Positions 43,994 to 53,223 of a DNA stretch of 64,000 nucleotides are shown here, piece after piece. The notes below the pieces were generated by a model. The model did not search any database. It was not told the origin of the DNA and saw nothing but the letters and a program-made list of their open reading frames with translations. The translations under genes were made by a program, and so were the position numbers. Numbering within the stretch: the first letter of the stretch is position 1; each line of letters begins with the position of its first letter. Source of the stretch: a bacterium. GTDB taxonomy: Bacteria > UBP15 > UBA6099. The stretch lies in contig JAKQPS010000113.1 in assembly GCA_029564595.1 (NCBI GenBank), forward strand, positions 248,001 through 312,000. The letters are read 5' to 3'.

Positions 43994-44938
43994 TCACTGA
44001 TTCAACAGTTCCGCTATTTTTGCGCCCGCGTATTCTCCTTGCTTCATCGCGTTCATGTACGGCGAACCGTATTGCTGTTTTTCAGCCCCTTCGACGGATG
44101 TTTCCGCGCAGTCTCCCGCCGCGAAAGCCGTCTCAGTCGATGTTCTTAGTTCCGAGTCGACGACGATGCCGCGCGCGGTCTTTATAGCCGAGCCTTCGAG
44201 GAATCTCAAATCCGGAGACGCGCCGATTGTGGCAATCGCAAGTCCGGTATGTATCACCGCGCCGCATTTTGTGACCACTCTCTCCAGCCTGCTTTCTGAT
44301 CCTTCAAACCTTTCCACTTCGTCGTCCAGTTCAACATTGACCCCGTTCTTGATCATCGAGTCGCAGCGGTTCTCCGCCTGATCAGGCTTCAGCGCGGGCG
44401 CTCCCACTTTGTCCTTGCCGCCTCGGACGAGCAAAGAGACGCTCGCGCCTCTCTTGCACAAAGCTTCCGCCGCTTCGACGCCCAGAATGCCGGCTCCAGC
44501 CACGACTATCCTTGATTGTCCCTCCGCCCTGCGAAGTATATCCTCCGCGTCAGCCAGCGTTCGCAGAGTGACAACCCCGTCCAACTCGGAACCGGGCCAT
44601 CTGGGCTTGTTGGCGACCGCTCCGCTTGCAAAAAGCAGATAGTTGTAATTCAATGCGCTTCCGCCGCGCAACATTGCGACTCGCGCTTCAGCGTCAACTC
44701 GCTCGATCCGCCCGAACAAAAGCGAAACCGCGTTCCTCGAATAAAAGTCCGGCTTTAGAAAAATGTCGTCCTTCTTGATTTCGCCGGACATGAATCCGAG
44801 AGAAAGCTTCGGTCTCGGATAGAAGGGAAAAGGCTCGTCCGTGACCATGAGAATGGACGCATTCGGCGCGCCCTTCCGAATAGTTTCGGCAGCCTTTCGC
44901 CCCGCCGCTCCGTTGCCGATTATCAACACATCTGCCAT
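43994..44938 (-). CDS. FAD-dependent NADH:rubredoxin oxidoreductase-like protein
   Basis: 314 residues from ATG 44938 (GAAGGTCGCG upstream). Two nucleotide sites: FAD at VLIIGNGAAGRKAAETI and NAD at IVVAGAGILGVEAAEALC, plus the FAD-closing TAFAAGDCAE. It belongs to the pyridine nucleotide-disulfide family without a redox disulfide, in the group of NADH:rubredoxin, nitrite reductase and NADH oxidase flavoproteins. The rubredoxin gene ends 56 bases upstream, which makes rubredoxin the natural electron acceptor, feeding flavodiiron protein and rubrerythrin. Confidence 0.88.
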   Translation of the reverse strand: MADVLIIGNGAAGRKAAETIRKGAPNASILMVTDEPFPFYPRPKLSLGFMSGEIKKDDIFLKPDFYSRNAVSLLFGRIERVDAEARVAMLRGGSALNYNYLLFASGAVANKPRWPGSELDGVVTLRTLADAEDILRRAEGQSRIVVAGAGILGVEAAEALCKRGASVSLLVRGGKDKVGAPALKPDQAENRCDSMIKNGVNVELDDEVERFEGSESRLERVVTKCGAVIHTGLAIATIGASPDLRFLEGSAIKTARGIVVDSELRTSTETAFAAGDCAETSVEGAEKQQYGSPYMNAMKQGEYAGAKIAELLNQ

Positions 44939-44994
44939 CGCGACCTTCTTTCTCCAATGAAAACTCGAAAACAAAACGCGTTTTACCGCTCGCG

Positions 44995-45153
44995 TCACAC
45001 TTTCTCGAACATATCTTTGCCGACTCCGCAGTCCGGGCATACCCAGTCATCCGGGATGTCTTCAAAAGCCGTTCCGGCGGCGACGCCGTTGTCGGGGTCT
45101 CCGACGGCGGGATCGTAGATGTAACCGCAGGCGGTGCATTCGTATTTCGACAT
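44995..45153 (-). CDS. Rubredoxin
   Basis: 52 residues from ATG 45153 (GGAGG at a 7-base distance; earlier in-frame starts overlap it). Two iron-ligating pairs, [10 protein letters not shown] and CPDCGVGKD, with [19 protein letters not shown] in between, are fully canonical. It is a one-electron carrier with a single Fe(Cys)4 site. It lies between the flavodiiron protein and its probable NADH-dependent reductase. Confidence 0.98.
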   Translation of the reverse strand: MSKYECTACGYIYDPAVGDPDNGVAAGTAFEDIPDDWVCPDCGVGKDMFEKV

Positions 45154-45188
45154 TTTCATTCCTCCATTATCACGGAACATAGTTCCGG

Positions 45189-46379
45189 TTATTTGTAAGA
45201 TTCAACTTTGTCGGCAAGCTCCGCGCCTAGCTTGCGGCATTCCTCAAGCGTCGCGGCGTCGGGCTTGTAAACGCATGTCAGAGGCTCGCGGACTCTCGCT
45301 ATCCCGGTCTTTTCAAGCTCTTCGTCAACCTGTTTGGCTCCGCCGCCTGCCCATCCATGCGACCCGAACGCGGCTCCGATCTTATTTGTCGGTTTAAGAC
45401 CTCTCAAGTATGCGCAGAACGCCGCGCAGGTCGGAAGTATGTTGTTGTTTAGCGTCGGAGAGCCGACAGCCAGCGCGCCCGCGTCCAAAACCTCTGTCAT
45501 AATCTCGGTTAAATCGTTCACGCTCAGTTTAATCAGCCTTGCGTCCACGCCCGGCCTCGTCGCGCCTTCCAATATCGCCTTTGCCATCTGTTCCGTGCTC
45601 ATCCACATTGTGTCGTATATAACCAGAACTTTCGGTGTCGGCTTGCAGTCCGCCCAATCCTTGTACGAGGCGACAAAATCCGCAATGTGTTTCCTTAGAA
45701 TCAGGCCGTGCGCCGGGGCCACCATGTCGATGTCGAGCTGCTCGACCGCAGGAAGCGTCTTCTTCACCACCTTGCCGAGGTGCATGATTATGTTCGCATA
45801 ATATTTCTTTGCCTCGCGCATAAGTTCGTCGTAAGGAACTTCGTCGTCGAAACAGCCCGATGAGGCGAAGTGCTGTCCGAAAATATCCATCGAAAAAAGA
45901 AGCTTGTCCGAAGGGCTGTATGTGACCATCGAGTCTGGCCAATGCGCCATCGGGGTGGCCACGAACGAAAGCGTCCGCGAGCCGATATTCAGAGTGTCAC
46001 CCGTTTTTACGACGTTGATTTTCCAGTCGGAACCGCCGTAGTATCTTTCCAGCCCGGATTTCCCCGCCGCAGTGGCTATTATCGTCGCGCCGGGCGCGGC
46101 CGCCATCACATGCGGGGTCGAACTGGAGTGATCCGGCTCCGTGTGGTTCGATATCAGATAGTCTATCTTCGCGGGGTCAACAATCTTCGCTATGTTTTCA
46201 AGCAGACGCGACGAAAATCTATTTTTGACCGTATCGACGAGGGTTATCTTCTCGTCGACTATCAGGTACGCGTTATATGTGGAGCCTCTCGAAGTGGTAT
46301 AGCCGTGAAAGTCGCGCACATTCCAGTCTTTGACCCCAACGGTATATATATTTTTTTTAATCTCAATAGGATTGCCCAT
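45189..46379 (-). CDS. Flavodiiron protein, class A (rubredoxin:oxygen/NO oxidoreductase)
   Basis: 396 residues from ATG 46379 (GGGGGG upstream). The metallo-beta-lactamase-like domain holds the diiron site: [10 protein letters not shown] (HxExDH), [15 protein letters not shown] and APAHGLI. The flavodoxin domain binds FMN ([41 protein letters not shown]). It reduces O2 to water, or NO to N2O, with electrons from rubredoxin. No extra C-terminal rubredoxin domain, which is supplied in trans by the gene 35 bases downstream. A GC-rich hairpin lies between it and the upstream rubrerythrin. Confidence 0.96.
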   Translation of the reverse strand: MGNPIEIKKNIYTVGVKDWNVRDFHGYTTSRGSTYNAYLIVDEKITLVDTVKNRFSSRLLENIAKIVDPAKIDYLISNHTEPDHSSSTPHVMAAAPGATIIATAAGKSGLERYYGGSDWKINVVKTGDTLNIGSRTLSFVATPMAHWPDSMVTYSPSDKLLFSMDIFGQHFASSGCFDDEVPYDELMREAKKYYANIIMHLGKVVKKTLPAVEQLDIDMVAPAHGLILRKHIADFVASYKDWADCKPTPKVLVIYDTMWMSTEQMAKAILEGATRPGVDARLIKLSVNDLTEIMTEVLDAGALAVGSPTLNNNILPTCAAFCAYLRGLKPTNKIGAAFGSHGWAGGGAKQVDEELEKTGIARVREPLTCVYKPDAATLEECRKLGAELADKVESYK

Positions 46380-46430
46380 TAGAATCCCCCCGGATGTCTT
46401 CAAAACAAACCGCTCGAAAAATCCACGAAA

Positions 46431-46456
46431 CGCCCGCGCCTCAAGCGGCGCGGGCG
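46431..46456 (-). terminator. GC-rich hairpin between rubrerythrin and flavodiiron genes
   Basis: A perfect 10-bp stem (CGCCCGCGCC/GGCGCGGGCG) with a 6-base loop. On the minus strand it is followed by TTTCGTGGATTTTT, so it may be a partial terminator or a stabilising hairpin that lets dfx-rbr be expressed more than the downstream genes. Confidence 0.55.
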
Positions 46457-46493
46457 CGTTTCATCGTTGCAAAACTTCGCGGACACTTTTTGC

Positions 46494-47066
46494 TCAGAAC
46501 TTCTCGCATAGCAACTGGAAATAAGGCTGTTCATGCTTGCAGGCGGGACATATCTTGGGCGCGTCCGCGCCTTTGTGAACGTATCCGCAGTTCCTGCATG
46601 TCCATGTGGTCGCTTTTGCTTTCTTGAAAACCGACTTTTCCTTCACAACCTTGAGAAGGTCGAGATACCTTTTTTCATGATGCTTTTCGGCAACGGAGAC
46701 CGCGTCGAAAGTAGCGGCAACATCCTTGAAGCCTTCTTTGCGGGCCACTTTCGCGAACATCGGATAAAGCACGCTGTGTTCGTGTTTCTCGCCCATAGCC
46801 GCATGCAGCAGATTGTCGGCGGTCGTTCCCATGTCCCCGGCGGGATACATGGCGGTTATCTCCACGTCTCCGCCTTCAAGGTGCTTGTAGAACCTTTTCG
46901 CGTGTTCCTTCTCCTGATTGGCGGTCTCTTCGAAGATCGCCATAATCTGCTGATAGCCTTCATTGCGCGCGACTGACGCGAAATAGGTGTACCTGTTTCT
47001 CGCCTGCGACTCGCCGGCGAACGCCGCCAGCAGATTCTTTTCCGTTTCGCTTCCCTTAAGCTTCAT
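46494..47066 (-). CDS. Rubrerythrin (second copy)
   Basis: 190 residues, ATG 47066 behind AGGAGGATTGT. Diiron ligands in AAFAGESQARNRYTYFA, TANQEKEHAKRFY, GEKHEHSVLYPMFA and AVAEKHHEKRYLDL-type helices (here VSVAEKHHEKRY); the C-terminal rubredoxin domain has CRNCGYVHKG and CPACKHEQPYF. It reduces hydrogen peroxide with rubredoxin-derived electrons. It follows the classical rubrerythrin pattern more closely than the copy at 11273-11767. Second gene after desulfoferrodoxin, 73 bases apart. Confidence 0.96.
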   Translation of the reverse strand: MKLKGSETEKNLLAAFAGESQARNRYTYFASVARNEGYQQIMAIFEETANQEKEHAKRFYKHLEGGDVEITAMYPAGDMGTTADNLLHAAMGEKHEHSVLYPMFAKVARKEGFKDVAATFDAVSVAEKHHEKRYLDLLKVVKEKSVFKKAKATTWTCRNCGYVHKGADAPKICPACKHEQPYFQLLCEKF

Positions 47067-47139
47067 ACAATCCTCCTATGGATGTTAATTTTGCTCATGC
47101 GTCTGCCCGGCATTCCGCGCGGACAGCGTTCTTCGATAA

Positions 47140-47517
47140 CTATGCTTTCCAGAGACCGTGCAGGTTGCAATACTCGCGTACCGACACTTCCCCGTCCGCC
47201 TTGAAGCAAATCTCCGCCTCCGGAGCCATGCCGGGTTCGAGGAACACTCTGCACGTCCTGCCGCCGGAAATAACCTGTATCCATTCAATCCAGTGTTTCT
47301 CCTCCATCGGATGCGGAACCGACCCGACTTTGACCACGTAACCGTCGGCTGTCTTTTCGGCGACTGGCACGTGCTTCTCCTTCGACGCGTCCACTGTGTT
47401 CTCGGCAAACAGGATCATTTCCTTGCCACAACATTCGAGAGAGCCTTTGCCCCCATGTAGAACTTCCACGATATTGCCGCACATCTCGCACTTGTAAACC
47501 TGAAATCTTTCAGCCAT
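47140..47517 (-). CDS. dfx: Desulfoferrodoxin (superoxide reductase)
   Basis: 125 residues, ATG 47517. The N-terminal desulforedoxin-like domain has iron ligands CEMCG and LECCGK; the C-terminal superoxide-reductase centre has H in [18 protein letters not shown] and CNLHGLW, making the Fe(His4Cys) site. It reduces superoxide to hydrogen peroxide without releasing O2, and the rubrerythrin encoded next removes the peroxide. First gene of the oxygen-defence run, with a promoter directly upstream. Confidence 0.97.
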   Translation of the reverse strand: MAERFQVYKCEMCGNIVEVLHGGKGSLECCGKEMILFAENTVDASKEKHVPVAEKTADGYVVKVGSVPHPMEEKHWIEWIQVISGGRTCRVFLEPGMAPEAEICFKADGEVSVREYCNLHGLWKA

Positions 47518-47549
47518 TTCTTTGCTCCCTTCACTGATTATATTGTCTT

Positions 47550-47578
47550 ATTATATTCAGACGTCGCCCGGTTTTCAA
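47550..47578 (-). promoter_or_regulatory. Sigma-70-type promoter of the oxygen-defence operon
   Basis: On the minus strand TTGAAA (47578-47573) and a perfect TATAAT (47555-47550) are separated by 17 bases. Transcription would start about 25 bases before the desulfoferrodoxin ATG. No clear PerR box was recognised. Confidence 0.7.
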
Positions 47579-47602
47579 TCGCCGAACGCGCCATTCACTG
47601 CT

Positions 47603-48160
47603 TTAATGCTTCGTGTTCGTTCTTGATTCAATCATGTCTTTCATCATCTTGCGCGCCCTGAATATCCTCGATTTTACCGTCCCTATCGGCAAATCAAGGA
47701 TTTTCGCCACTTCTTCATACAAATATCCTTCAAAATGAAATAACGAAAAAGGCATCCTGAATGAGTCGGGCAGAGAATACAACATCCTCTCTATCCCATT
47801 ATCTATATGAGTTTCCATGAAAACTTTTTCGGGGTTTTCAGCATAATGAACCGCGTTCTCCGCCACGGCGTGATATATGATATTCTCGCATTCGCCGTCC
47901 GAAAAATCGCATTCCATTTTCCTCTTGTTCTTATTCACGTTGTTTATGTGGGTGTTAATCATTATCCGACTCATCCATGCTTTGAAATTGGTTCCCAGTT
48001 CGAATTTGTCCCAATAGTTGAAACCCTTCAACAGCGTTTCCTGATACAGGTCTTCGGCGTCTTGTGTGTTTCGGGTCAGGCTGATTGCCTGCGACCATAA
48101 TCTGGTTCTTTCCCGCTCCACGTATTCTGTGAATTCCATGTATTCTTCCGCGCCGTTCAT
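47603..48160 (-). CDS. ECF-type RNA polymerase sigma factor
   Basis: 185 residues, ATG 48160 behind AGAGGTGG. Sigma region 2 (DAEDLYQETLLKGFNYWDKF, NFKAWMSRIMINTHINN) and region 4 (SFRMPFSLFHFEGYLYEEVA, then IGTVKSRIFRARKMM) make up the whole protein, the layout of extracytoplasmic-function sigma factors. No region 3 and no C-terminal extension. A typical anti-sigma factor is not adjacent; the only companion is a 66-residue protein encoded 21 bases upstream. It lies near the oxygen-defence operon, but a link is not shown. Confidence 0.95.
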   Translation of the reverse strand: MNGAEEYMEFTEYVERERTRLWSQAISLTRNTQDAEDLYQETLLKGFNYWDKFELGTNFKAWMSRIMINTHINNVNKNKRKMECDFSDGECENIIYHAVAENAVHYAENPEKVFMETHIDNGIERMLYSLPDSFRMPFSLFHFEGYLYEEVAKILDLPIGTVKSRIFRARKMMKDMIESRTNTKH

Positions 48161-48181
48161 TTCGCCACCTCTCTGTTTAAT

Positions 48182-48382
48182 TCATTCCCATTTGTTTTTG
48201 TCTTTGTGTTTCAAAATTTCCTCTTCCGCCATTTTCTTTATTTTGTACGCGCTATCCCTAACTACTCCGTACAAAACTCCACAACTGTCGTCGTTCCTAT
48301 CCTCATCGCCCTGTTCGGCGACTTGGAACATCTCTTTTGTGACTTCGAGAACTTTTTTTAAGTTTTCGTTGAATGCTTTCAA
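48182..48382 (-). CDS. Small hypothetical protein co-encoded with the ECF sigma factor
   Basis: 66 residues; TTG start at 48382 with GAGGAC upstream. Predicted mostly helical and highly charged (MKAFNENLKKVLEVTKEMF ... KMAEEEILKHKDKNKWE), with a central acidic part EQGDEDRNDDSCG. No signal peptide, membrane span or recognised domain. It ends 21 bases before the sigma factor and could regulate it, for example as a small anti-sigma or partner. This is inferred only from position. Confidence 0.6.
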   Translation of the reverse strand: MKAFNENLKKVLEVTKEMFQVAEQGDEDRNDDSCGVLYGVVRDSAYKIKKMAEEEILKHKDKNKWE

Positions 48383-48817
48383 ATTGATGTCCTCGATATT
48401 TCCAAGTATTTGTGATTATTCTGTGTTTTTTCCTCATCGGTTCGACATCCCGCTCCTTTATTAAGCAAACACTTAGCCAGATTGATGTCGATAGCCGCAA
48501 TATTCGCAAATATCATTTGAAACAGGCGATATTTATTTTTCAATCGACATTGTCGAGATGTTCGTCAACTGTAACTCGTATTTGTATTTCGATACATATT
48601 TCAGCGGTAAAATTACTCTCATCGATTGAAAGGATATGCAAAACATCTTTTAACAAGACTAATTTATTCATTTTGAATCTAATTCGAAGTGTTTCATATC
48701 CAATTTGAGACAGTATCGTATTTTGATACAGAATCGATGCTTTTTTCATCGGAAATTTTGCGCATTTCGAAATTGATGATTATTGATATGATATCGCGGT
48801 TAATGTAACATCTTTTC
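48383..48817. other. AT-rich intergenic region with one doubtful minus-strand ORF
   Basis: Over 430 bases clearly lower in GC than the flanking genes. A 69-codon frame on the minus strand (48540-48749, MKKASILYQNTILSQIGYET...) has no clear ribosome-binding site and no recognised relative. Promoters for the sigma-factor pair (minus) and the membrane protein (plus) should lie here, but none could be fixed. Confidence 0.4.
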
Positions 48818-50596
48818 ATGTCTGAAAATAAAGAGATGGCGCAAACCGGGTTTAGCTTAGAAAGAAGTTCCGTCCGACCTGCGGCAAAATATGCGATACT
48901 GTTGATAATTCTTTGCATTGCGGTACTCATTCGTTTTTGGCATCTAGGCATTCTGCCGAACGGGCTTCAGGTCGACGAGGCGTCGATTGCGTTCAATGCG
49001 TATCTTGTGGCTGAAACAGGGCGAGACGAGGCCGGGCAGCAATGGCCGCTCTACCCCCGCTCATCGTGGAACCCGAAACATCCTGTTTATTTCTATCCGG
49101 TCTTGCTATCTGTCAAAGCTTTCGGTCTTAACGAAACAGCCGCCCGGATTCCATCCGTTATTTTCGGCCTAGCCGCGATTTTCCTAGTTTACTTTCTTGC
49201 AATCGCGTTGACGGGCGATTGGCGCACAGGCGCGGTCGCCGCGTTTCTTCTTGCCGTATCGCCATGGCACTCCCATTTCAGCAGGGTCGGATTCGAAGCG
49301 GTTTCCCTGCCCGCCCTGCTCTGCGCCGCTCTGCTTTTAGCGCTTAAAGGCGCGAAGTCAGGGAAAGGTTTGGCGCTCATCGCGGGAGCTTTGTTTTTGG
49401 GACTGACATTCTATGCGTATCCGGTTTCGCTTGCGTTCTGTCCTCTGCTTGCAGCCGGTTTCGCGCTGATATATCGTAAAGAACTTCGACGGATCATTAT
49501 TCCATCCGTTGCCGCGCTTGCGTTGCTGACGGCGATGTATGTGCCGGCCGCGACAGTCTCTTTCAAGAAAACGGGCATGGACGATTATTTTAACGATGTC
49601 TCTATCACAGGCCTGCGATTCGAGCGGAACGTAACTGAGCATTTCTCGGTCGGCGGAAAAGAGCCGGAAGGCTTCAAAGCGTGGGTGGCCCAAGTCCCCG
49701 CCGCGCGCGCGGCTTACGGGTTCGTCACCAACTATATCGGGTATATGTCCCCGAATTTTTTTGTGATTCGGGGCGACACGACTTCCGGTGTGCACGGCCC
49801 GGCGTCGGGAGGCCAGATGCTGGCGGTTTCATACGCCCTTTTCATCGCGGGGCTGGCGGCGATTATCGCGCGTCTGCGCCGGGATAAATCCGCGCGCCTG
49901 ATCCTCTGGTGGATATTGATATTCCCTGTCGCCGCGAGCTTGACAGACTGGGGACGCCAGCACGCCATCCGCTCCATAACGGCGCTGCCAGTCATCGAAA
50001 TCGCAGCCGCAATCGGGCTTGTTTCTTTGGCGACGCTATTGTCAAAAAGAACAAGCTTTTCATTCGCGGCGGTCGCCGCCGCCGCTTTGATTGCCGTGTC
50101 CGCCGACGCCTCGTCTCATTTCCATTCATATTTCACTGAATACCCCGCCGAATCCGCCGCTCCTTTCAAATACGGATTCAGGGAAGGCTTCGAGTTCGTA
50201 AATGAGCGCCGGAACGACTATAAGTCCGTTATCGTTGCCGACTTGATTCCATATATTTATTCATACATATTCTTTTATAATCCGCCGGCGTCGAACCTGA
50301 TTGTCAGAAACGCCGCAACCGGCGCGCTGGATATTCAAGCCACCTACCGCAACATCGGATTCAACGTTTGCGACGTCAGATTCTGCATTGAAACCGCGCC
50401 CGTCCCGGCTCTGGTCATGGGCAGACCTCAACAGTTGCCGGACGGCATCTACAAAATGAGGTATTCGGAAGGCTGGTTCGCGCTCGAACAGATTCGCATG
50501 ATTAGTTTTCCAGACGCGATATCCACGTTAAAAATATCGGAAGTGTCTCATATGACGCCGGAAGATGTTTTTAGGGCAAGCGAAAAAAATAACTAG
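48818..50596 (+). CDS. Multi-pass membrane protein, probable GT39-family glycosyltransferase
   Basis: 592 residues, ATG 48818 without a clear ribosome-binding site (an ATG at 48836 is an alternative). About eleven membrane spans. After span 1 comes LPNGLQVDEASIAFNAYLVA with the acidic pair DE expected for the catalytic acid of GT-C polyprenyl-phosphate-sugar transferases, followed by GRDEAGQQWPLYP. A C-terminal soluble part follows the last span. It is the third such protein in the window. An extended-SDR sugar-nucleotide enzyme follows 23 bases later, supporting a glycan role. Sugar and acceptor unknown. Confidence 0.78.
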   Translation: MSENKEMAQTGFSLERSSVRPAAKYAILLIILCIAVLIRFWHLGILPNGLQVDEASIAFNAYLVAETGRDEAGQQWPLYPRSSWNPKHPVYFYPVLLSVKAFGLNETAARIPSVIFGLAAIFLVYFLAIALTGDWRTGAVAAFLLAVSPWHSHFSRVGFEAVSLPALLCAALLLALKGAKSGKGLALIAGALFLGLTFYAYPVSLAFCPLLAAGFALIYRKELRRIIIPSVAALALLTAMYVPAATVSFKKTGMDDYFNDVSITGLRFERNVTEHFSVGGKEPEGFKAWVAQVPAARAAYGFVTNYIGYMSPNFFVIRGDTTSGVHGPASGGQMLAVSYALFIAGLAAIIARLRRDKSARLILWWILIFPVAASLTDWGRQHAIRSITALPVIEIAAAIGLVSLATLLSKRTSFSFAAVAAAALIAVSADASSHFHSYFTEYPAESAAPFKYGFREGFEFVNERRNDYKSVIVADLIPYIYSYIFFYNPPASNLIVRNAATGALDIQATYRNIGFNVCDVRFCIETAPVPALVMGRPQQLPDGIYKMRYSEGWFALEQIRMISFPDAISTLKISEVSHMTPEDVFRASEKNN

Positions 50597-50619
50597 AACA
50601 AAGAAGAGGAATCGCCGCG

Positions 50620-51582
50620 ATGTCCGACGAGAGAAAAAAGAAGGTTTTGCTGACAGGAGGCGCGGGAGGTCTTGGAGCGGTGTTCACGCCAAGGTTCGCC
50701 GCCGCCGGATTGAGCGTCAGGATGTTCGATCTGCCGACGCCCGTGAATGTCAAAACGTTCCGCTCGGTCCCGCCCGGTGTCGAGCTTTTCTGGGGCGACA
50801 TTGCCGACCCGGCATCCGTTCGGGAGGCTGTCAGAGGGATGGACGAGGTTTTTCACCTCGCCGGCATCGTGCCGCCGCTGACGGAGACGAACCGAGAGTT
50901 GTGCATGAAGGTGAACGTGGAAGGAACCCGCAATATTCTTGCGGCCGCGGAAGAGGAATCGCGCGAGACCGGACGCCCTCTGCCGGTGAGATTTTCATCG
51001 TCGGCGACAGTGCATGGAATCACTGTGAACGAGCAGCCGCCCGTCTCGGCAAATCACCCTCTAAGCGCCACCAGCAATTACACCGAATCAAAAATCGCGG
51101 CGGAAATACTTGTGAAAAATTACAGTGGCCCGTGGACGATTTACAGGTTCACCGCCACGTTGTACCTAATCGTCAGAAAAGGCGATTTTTCGCGCATGAA
51201 GATGATACCGGCGGACACGCGCGTCGAGGCCGCTCACCTGTACGATGTCTGCGACGCGCTGATTAACAGCGTCGGCAATCCGGCGGCGGACAACAAAACA
51301 TTCATCCTCGGCGGCGGCGAATCCTGCCGCATGCTTTACCGGGACCAGATAAAAAAAATGTTCGATATGTTCGGATTTCCGGAGCCTGACTGGAAAAAGT
51401 TCTCGACGGAGCCGTTCGCGCTCGACTGGTATGACACTGCGGAGGCTCAGGCGGTCTTGAACTACCAGAGCCGTTCATTTGACGACTACGTGGATGATTT
51501 CAGGCGCGCGCTCGGCTGGAAATACTACGCCATCAGATATCTCGCCGCCCCACCCATGCGACTCCTCCGCATCCGCCTGTGA
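50620..51582 (+). CDS. NAD-dependent epimerase/dehydratase (extended SDR)
   Basis: 320 residues; ATG 50620 behind AGAGGAATCG. The dinucleotide site is LLTGGAGGLGAVF, VFHLAGIVPP marks the end of the NAD domain, SSSATVHG carries the catalytic Ser region, and NYTESKIAAE the YxxxK pair. Enzymes of this group interconvert or oxidise nucleotide sugars or related carbohydrates. Given the membrane glycosyltransferase upstream, a sugar-nucleotide substrate is likely, but the exact reaction cannot be read from sequence. The end of the protein is basic (RLLRIRL). Confidence 0.9.
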   Translation: MSDERKKKVLLTGGAGGLGAVFTPRFAAAGLSVRMFDLPTPVNVKTFRSVPPGVELFWGDIADPASVREAVRGMDEVFHLAGIVPPLTETNRELCMKVNVEGTRNILAAAEEESRETGRPLPVRFSSSATVHGITVNEQPPVSANHPLSATSNYTESKIAAEILVKNYSGPWTIYRFTATLYLIVRKGDFSRMKMIPADTRVEAAHLYDVCDALINSVGNPAADNKTFILGGGESCRMLYRDQIKKMFDMFGFPEPDWKKFSTEPFALDWYDTAEAQAVLNYQSRSFDDYVDDFRRALGWKYYAIRYLAAPPMRLLRIRL

Positions 51583-51736
51583 CAAATTCGCGCGCCAATC
51601 ACGCGAACGCCGCTCATTCACAAGACTTCACTTTCACTATTTCAATGACATATACATGGTCGGAAACACTAGTCATAAATAGCATATCAGAGACTATTGT
51701 GATAATAAGTAATTAGTTCAAAGTCCGAAATTCCTA

Positions 51737-52696
51737 CTATGGACAATATCCATCTATTCTATCGATTCTCTTTATTGTAGGAAAAAAACAATAACCTCGT
51801 TTATCCGCTTCCAAAACAAAACGCACTTGATATGGCATAGAATGTAATTGGATATCTTTATCACAAAAATAACTTGTTTGAAACCAAGAACTTTCACAGC
51901 CATAATTATATCCTTGTCCAGCTCCAGCTGGCTGAGCTACGAACGTGAACATTATATCCATCGGCGGTTCTGACTCACACATTGAATGTACTGGAGCGAA
52001 AACAAGATACTTAAAATTCTCTTCCCAATTAAAAAGTTCCTTGAATAATCTTTCTGTCAGAGAAATCTTTTCAACAGGGCCATCCTCTTCGCCGCAACAC
52101 CCAGAAACTTGAAAATATACCAGAGGATAATTGTCTGTCATGTTTAATATCATATTAGCGGTTAATTGAGCGCTTTTGTCTTCACTGACCCACTCACTGG
52201 CTAAAGATGAAGAATAAGTTGCATTAGCAAATAACTCGCTCAAAATACTTTTGTCTCTTGATTTGAGTGCGGCTAAAGTTTTTAATGCAATATGCTCCAA
52301 TTTCATATTTGAAGAATAAATTTCAAAATTCTCTGTTTTTCCTTGCATTACATCATCAATAAAGGATATCACTATTTCTCTTTCTTTTGCTTGATGAGAT
52401 TCTTCATTCCTTGACCGGCCAAACCACTTGCAGTCATGTAAAAATTTTAGCTCCGGTGATTTGAGCATAGTTCCAGTCTCGGCAAATAGCGCATTTTTAT
52501 AAAGGCGAAGCCAATCTTTATCAAGATGCCATTTGTCTCGACCATAACGAGCTTCAGTCAACCAGCGATCTAATTCATAACAACGAGAAATATCCTTCTC
52601 CATATCGGCAATACATGTCGCAGTAAATGAAAGAATAATTACACTCATGAAAAACAATCTTGATATATATTGTTTGATATTTTGTGAGAAGTTCAT
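51737..52696 (-). CDS. Exported cysteine-containing protein of unknown function
   Basis: 319 residues from ATG 52696; an ATG 12 bases upstream is possible. Residues 1-31 are a signal peptide (basic start, FFMSVIILSFTATCIAD). The mature protein has about ten cysteines, including SGCCGEEDG, and is rich in aromatic residues. No known domain was recognised. The gene and its surroundings (51583-52850) are visibly richer in A/T than the neighbours, with different codon choice, suggesting recent acquisition. It is monocistronic and converges with the epimerase gene. Confidence 0.75.
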   Translation of the reverse strand: MNFSQNIKQYISRLFFMSVIILSFTATCIADMEKDISRCYELDRWLTEARYGRDKWHLDKDWLRLYKNALFAETGTMLKSPELKFLHDCKWFGRSRNEESHQAKEREIVISFIDDVMQGKTENFEIYSSNMKLEHIALKTLAALKSRDKSILSELFANATYSSSLASEWVSEDKSAQLTANMILNMTDNYPLVYFQVSGCCGEEDGPVEKISLTERLFKELFNWEENFKYLVFAPVHSMCESEPPMDIMFTFVAQPAGAGQGYNYGCESSWFQTSYFCDKDIQLHSMPYQVRFVLEADKRGYCFFPTIKRIDRIDGYCP

Positions 52697-53223
52697 GCCA
52701 ATCGACATTCCCCATATCAAATTTATTTTGGCTCTTCGCAGCCCGCAATCTCTCGATTTTCGTCCCCCATGATTTCCGGAATGCAAGAAAGCCGATTGTC
52801 TATCACATATTATACTCCAATCCTGGAACCAGCACTCAAACATGATAAATCAATTGTAAACAAGGCGCAATTATCCTCCAAAGCTTCCCTTGATGCGCTG
52901 TTTTATGCTGTACAGCAGCGCAATCGGTTGATTCTTAACAGGATGCGCTCAAGAGAGGCATTCTTTGAAAGCTATCCTGCAAAAGAGAGGAATCTGGCGT
53001 CGTCTATTCTGTGTCTCTTTCAATTAACAATCCAAAGTTGGCGAAGGTGCGCACGGGGGGGAGCTAGCGCGGTTTGGGACAATTCGCGGGCGTTTTGCGG
53101 ATATTATATGGAAAGCGGACGCGGCCCGGTTTTTCCGCATTGCCGCGTTTCGGGCGGCGTGTTGTTTTTTTGTCGTTTTGATTATAATAAGTCCAAAGTC
53201 TTGCCGGTAAATCCGCGCGGCGC
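52697..53223. other. Intergenic region upstream of the GAF/HD-GYP gene
   Basis: About 530 bases. An open frame on the plus strand (52769-53275) has no ribosome-binding site and implausible composition and overlaps the next gene, so no gene is called. A GGGGGG tract lies near 53055, and a promoter candidate lies at the right end. Confidence 0.5.
53162..53189 (+). promoter_or_regulatory. Possible promoter of the GAF/HD-GYP gene
   Basis: A perfect TATAAT (53184-53189) with a weak TTGTTT 16 bases upstream (53162-53167); the leader would be about 28 bases. Confidence 0.45.

Noticed and set aside
48540-48749. 69-codon minus-strand frame in the AT-rich gap
   Set aside because: No clear ribosome-binding site and no recognised relative; kept only as a note in the intergenic entry.
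50565-51266. Arg-rich 233-codon frame overlapping the epimerase gene
   Set aside because: Shadow of the SDR gene in another frame; the SDR motifs are in the annotated frame.
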